Assembly: GCA_900550775.1 (NCBI GenBank) | Contig: URTH01000095.1 | Coordinates: 1 to 6,846, forward strand | DNA length: 6,846 nt | Reading direction: 5' to 3' | DNA from: an uncultured Eubacteriales bacterium | Lineage (GTDB): Bacteria; Bacillota; Clostridia; Monoglobales; Monoglobaceae | In this document: one piece after another, positions 6,609 through 6,846 of the stretch | How the letters are laid out: each line of letters opens with the position of its first letter | Numbering within the stretch: position 1 is the stretch's first letter | Made by a program: the position numbers and the translations under genes | The notes under the pieces: model-generated | Database searches by the model: none | What the model was told of the DNA's origin: nothing | Seen by the model: the letters and a program-made list of their open reading frames with translations, nothing else

Positions 6609-6640
6609 GTAATACAAAAGTACGAAGAGTACAGTATTAC
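6609..6640 (+). other. Leader hairpin A
   Basis: GTAATAC (6609-6615) pairs perfectly with GTATTAC (6634-6640). An asymmetric internal loop (AAAA against A) leads to an inner stem GTAC (6620-6623) with GTAC (6629-6632), capped by GAAGA. That is eleven base pairs in all. Confidence 0.7.
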
Positions 6641-6645
6641 GACGA

Positions 6646-6673
6646 AATTGCACAAGGTATAACCTTGTCAATT
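6646..6673 (+). other. Leader hairpin B, 12-bp stem with one bulged C
   Basis: AATTG (6646-6650), bulged C6651, ACAAGGT (6652-6658), loop ATA, ACCTTGT (6662-6668), CAATT (6669-6673). It is the strongest inverted repeat in the leader. No T tract follows, so it is not a terminator. It could be a folding or processing element. Confidence 0.75.
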
Positions 6674-6754
6674 CCAACAGGTTTGAAAGACGAAAGTCTA
6701 TACGAACAAAGACGTTAGTATTCAAAAAGAGCTAACAAACGAACGAGGATATAG

Positions 6755-6773
6755 CAGATGCCTTAGGGCACTG
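6755..6773 (+). other. Hairpin next to the 16S 5' end, flanked by GATATAG repeats
   Basis: CAG-TGCC (6755-6757, 6759-6762) pairs with GGCA-CTG (6767-6773), with A6758 bulged and a TTAG loop. GATATAG occurs on either side (6748-6754 and 6773-6779). GATAT at either site could pair with ATATC (6784-6788) at the start of 16S, so alternative folds are possible. Confidence 0.5.
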
Positions 6774-6784
6774 ATATAGAACCA

Positions 6785-6846
<62 letters not shown>

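Larger units (their letters stand above)
6543..6784 (+). other. Leader of the 16S rRNA precursor (about 242 nt from P3)
   Basis: From the predicted P3 start to the 16S gene there is no credible open reading frame. The stretch holds a run of hairpins: CTGTCT/AGACGG (6544-6560), GGAC/GTCC (6562-6574), the long stems at 6609-6640 and 6646-6673, a GAAA-tetraloop hairpin AGAC/GTCT (6688-6699), and a hairpin next to the 16S start (6755-6773). It also holds a boxA-like element (6578-6597). These fit the roles of an rrn leader: antitermination, ordered folding and RNase processing. The other half of the 16S processing stem lies beyond the window. Confidence 0.7.

Noticed and set aside
6259..6725. Short minus-strand open frames of about 60 codons in the rrn control region
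   Set aside because: They run through the promoters and leader hairpins, have no ribosome binding site and translate the A-rich promoter DNA into Phe/Leu-rich peptides; chance frames.

Overview
The window looks like an ordinary chromosomal housekeeping segment from a Gram-positive bacterium of the Clostridia. The first ~62 bases of a 16S rRNA gene at the right edge have the GACGAACGCTGGCGGCGTGC followed by CTAACACATGCAAG signature common in Oscillospirales/Ruminococcaceae-type Clostridia. Strong GGAGG ribosome binding sites, TTGACA/TATAAT-type promoters with 17-18 bp spacers, a MutS2 protein and a rhodanese-less ThiI agree with this. Placement below class level is inference from a short 16S fragment.

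Layout. (1) 1-2314, minus strand: mutS2, cut by the left edge just before its natural C-terminus (771 codons present). (2) 2315-2553: divergent intergenic region with one good promoter for mutS2 and two candidate promoters for the rightward genes. (3) 2554-6172, plus strand: a compact three-gene operon made of a class I NifS/IscS-type cysteine desulfurase, thiI and cinA. The first gap is 45 bp and thiI and cinA overlap by 11 bp. (4) 6190-6226: a strong intrinsic terminator. (5) 6227-6784: a gene-free rRNA operon control region with three tandem promoters of identical geometry (TTGACA, 17 bp, -10 hexamer, G at the predicted +1) and a hairpin-rich leader with a boxA-like element. (6) ~6785 to the right edge: 5' end of the 16S rRNA gene.

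How the genes fit together. The desulfurase takes sulfur from cysteine as a persulfide and most likely passes it to ThiI, which makes 4-thiouridine in tRNA and may also supply thiamin thiazole synthesis. CinA is the two-domain protein linked to NMN deamidation (pyridine nucleotide recycling). MutS2, divergently transcribed, is an Smr-domain ATPase linked to ribosome-collision rescue and/or recombination control. Three of the four loci (thiI, mutS2, rrn) thus touch tRNA or ribosome biology, but this is probably a loose association.

I did not find a convincing undescribed system. The most unusual sequence-level feature is the triplicated rrn promoter array, two members of which share an identical 12-bp spacer segment, together with the structured leader RNA.
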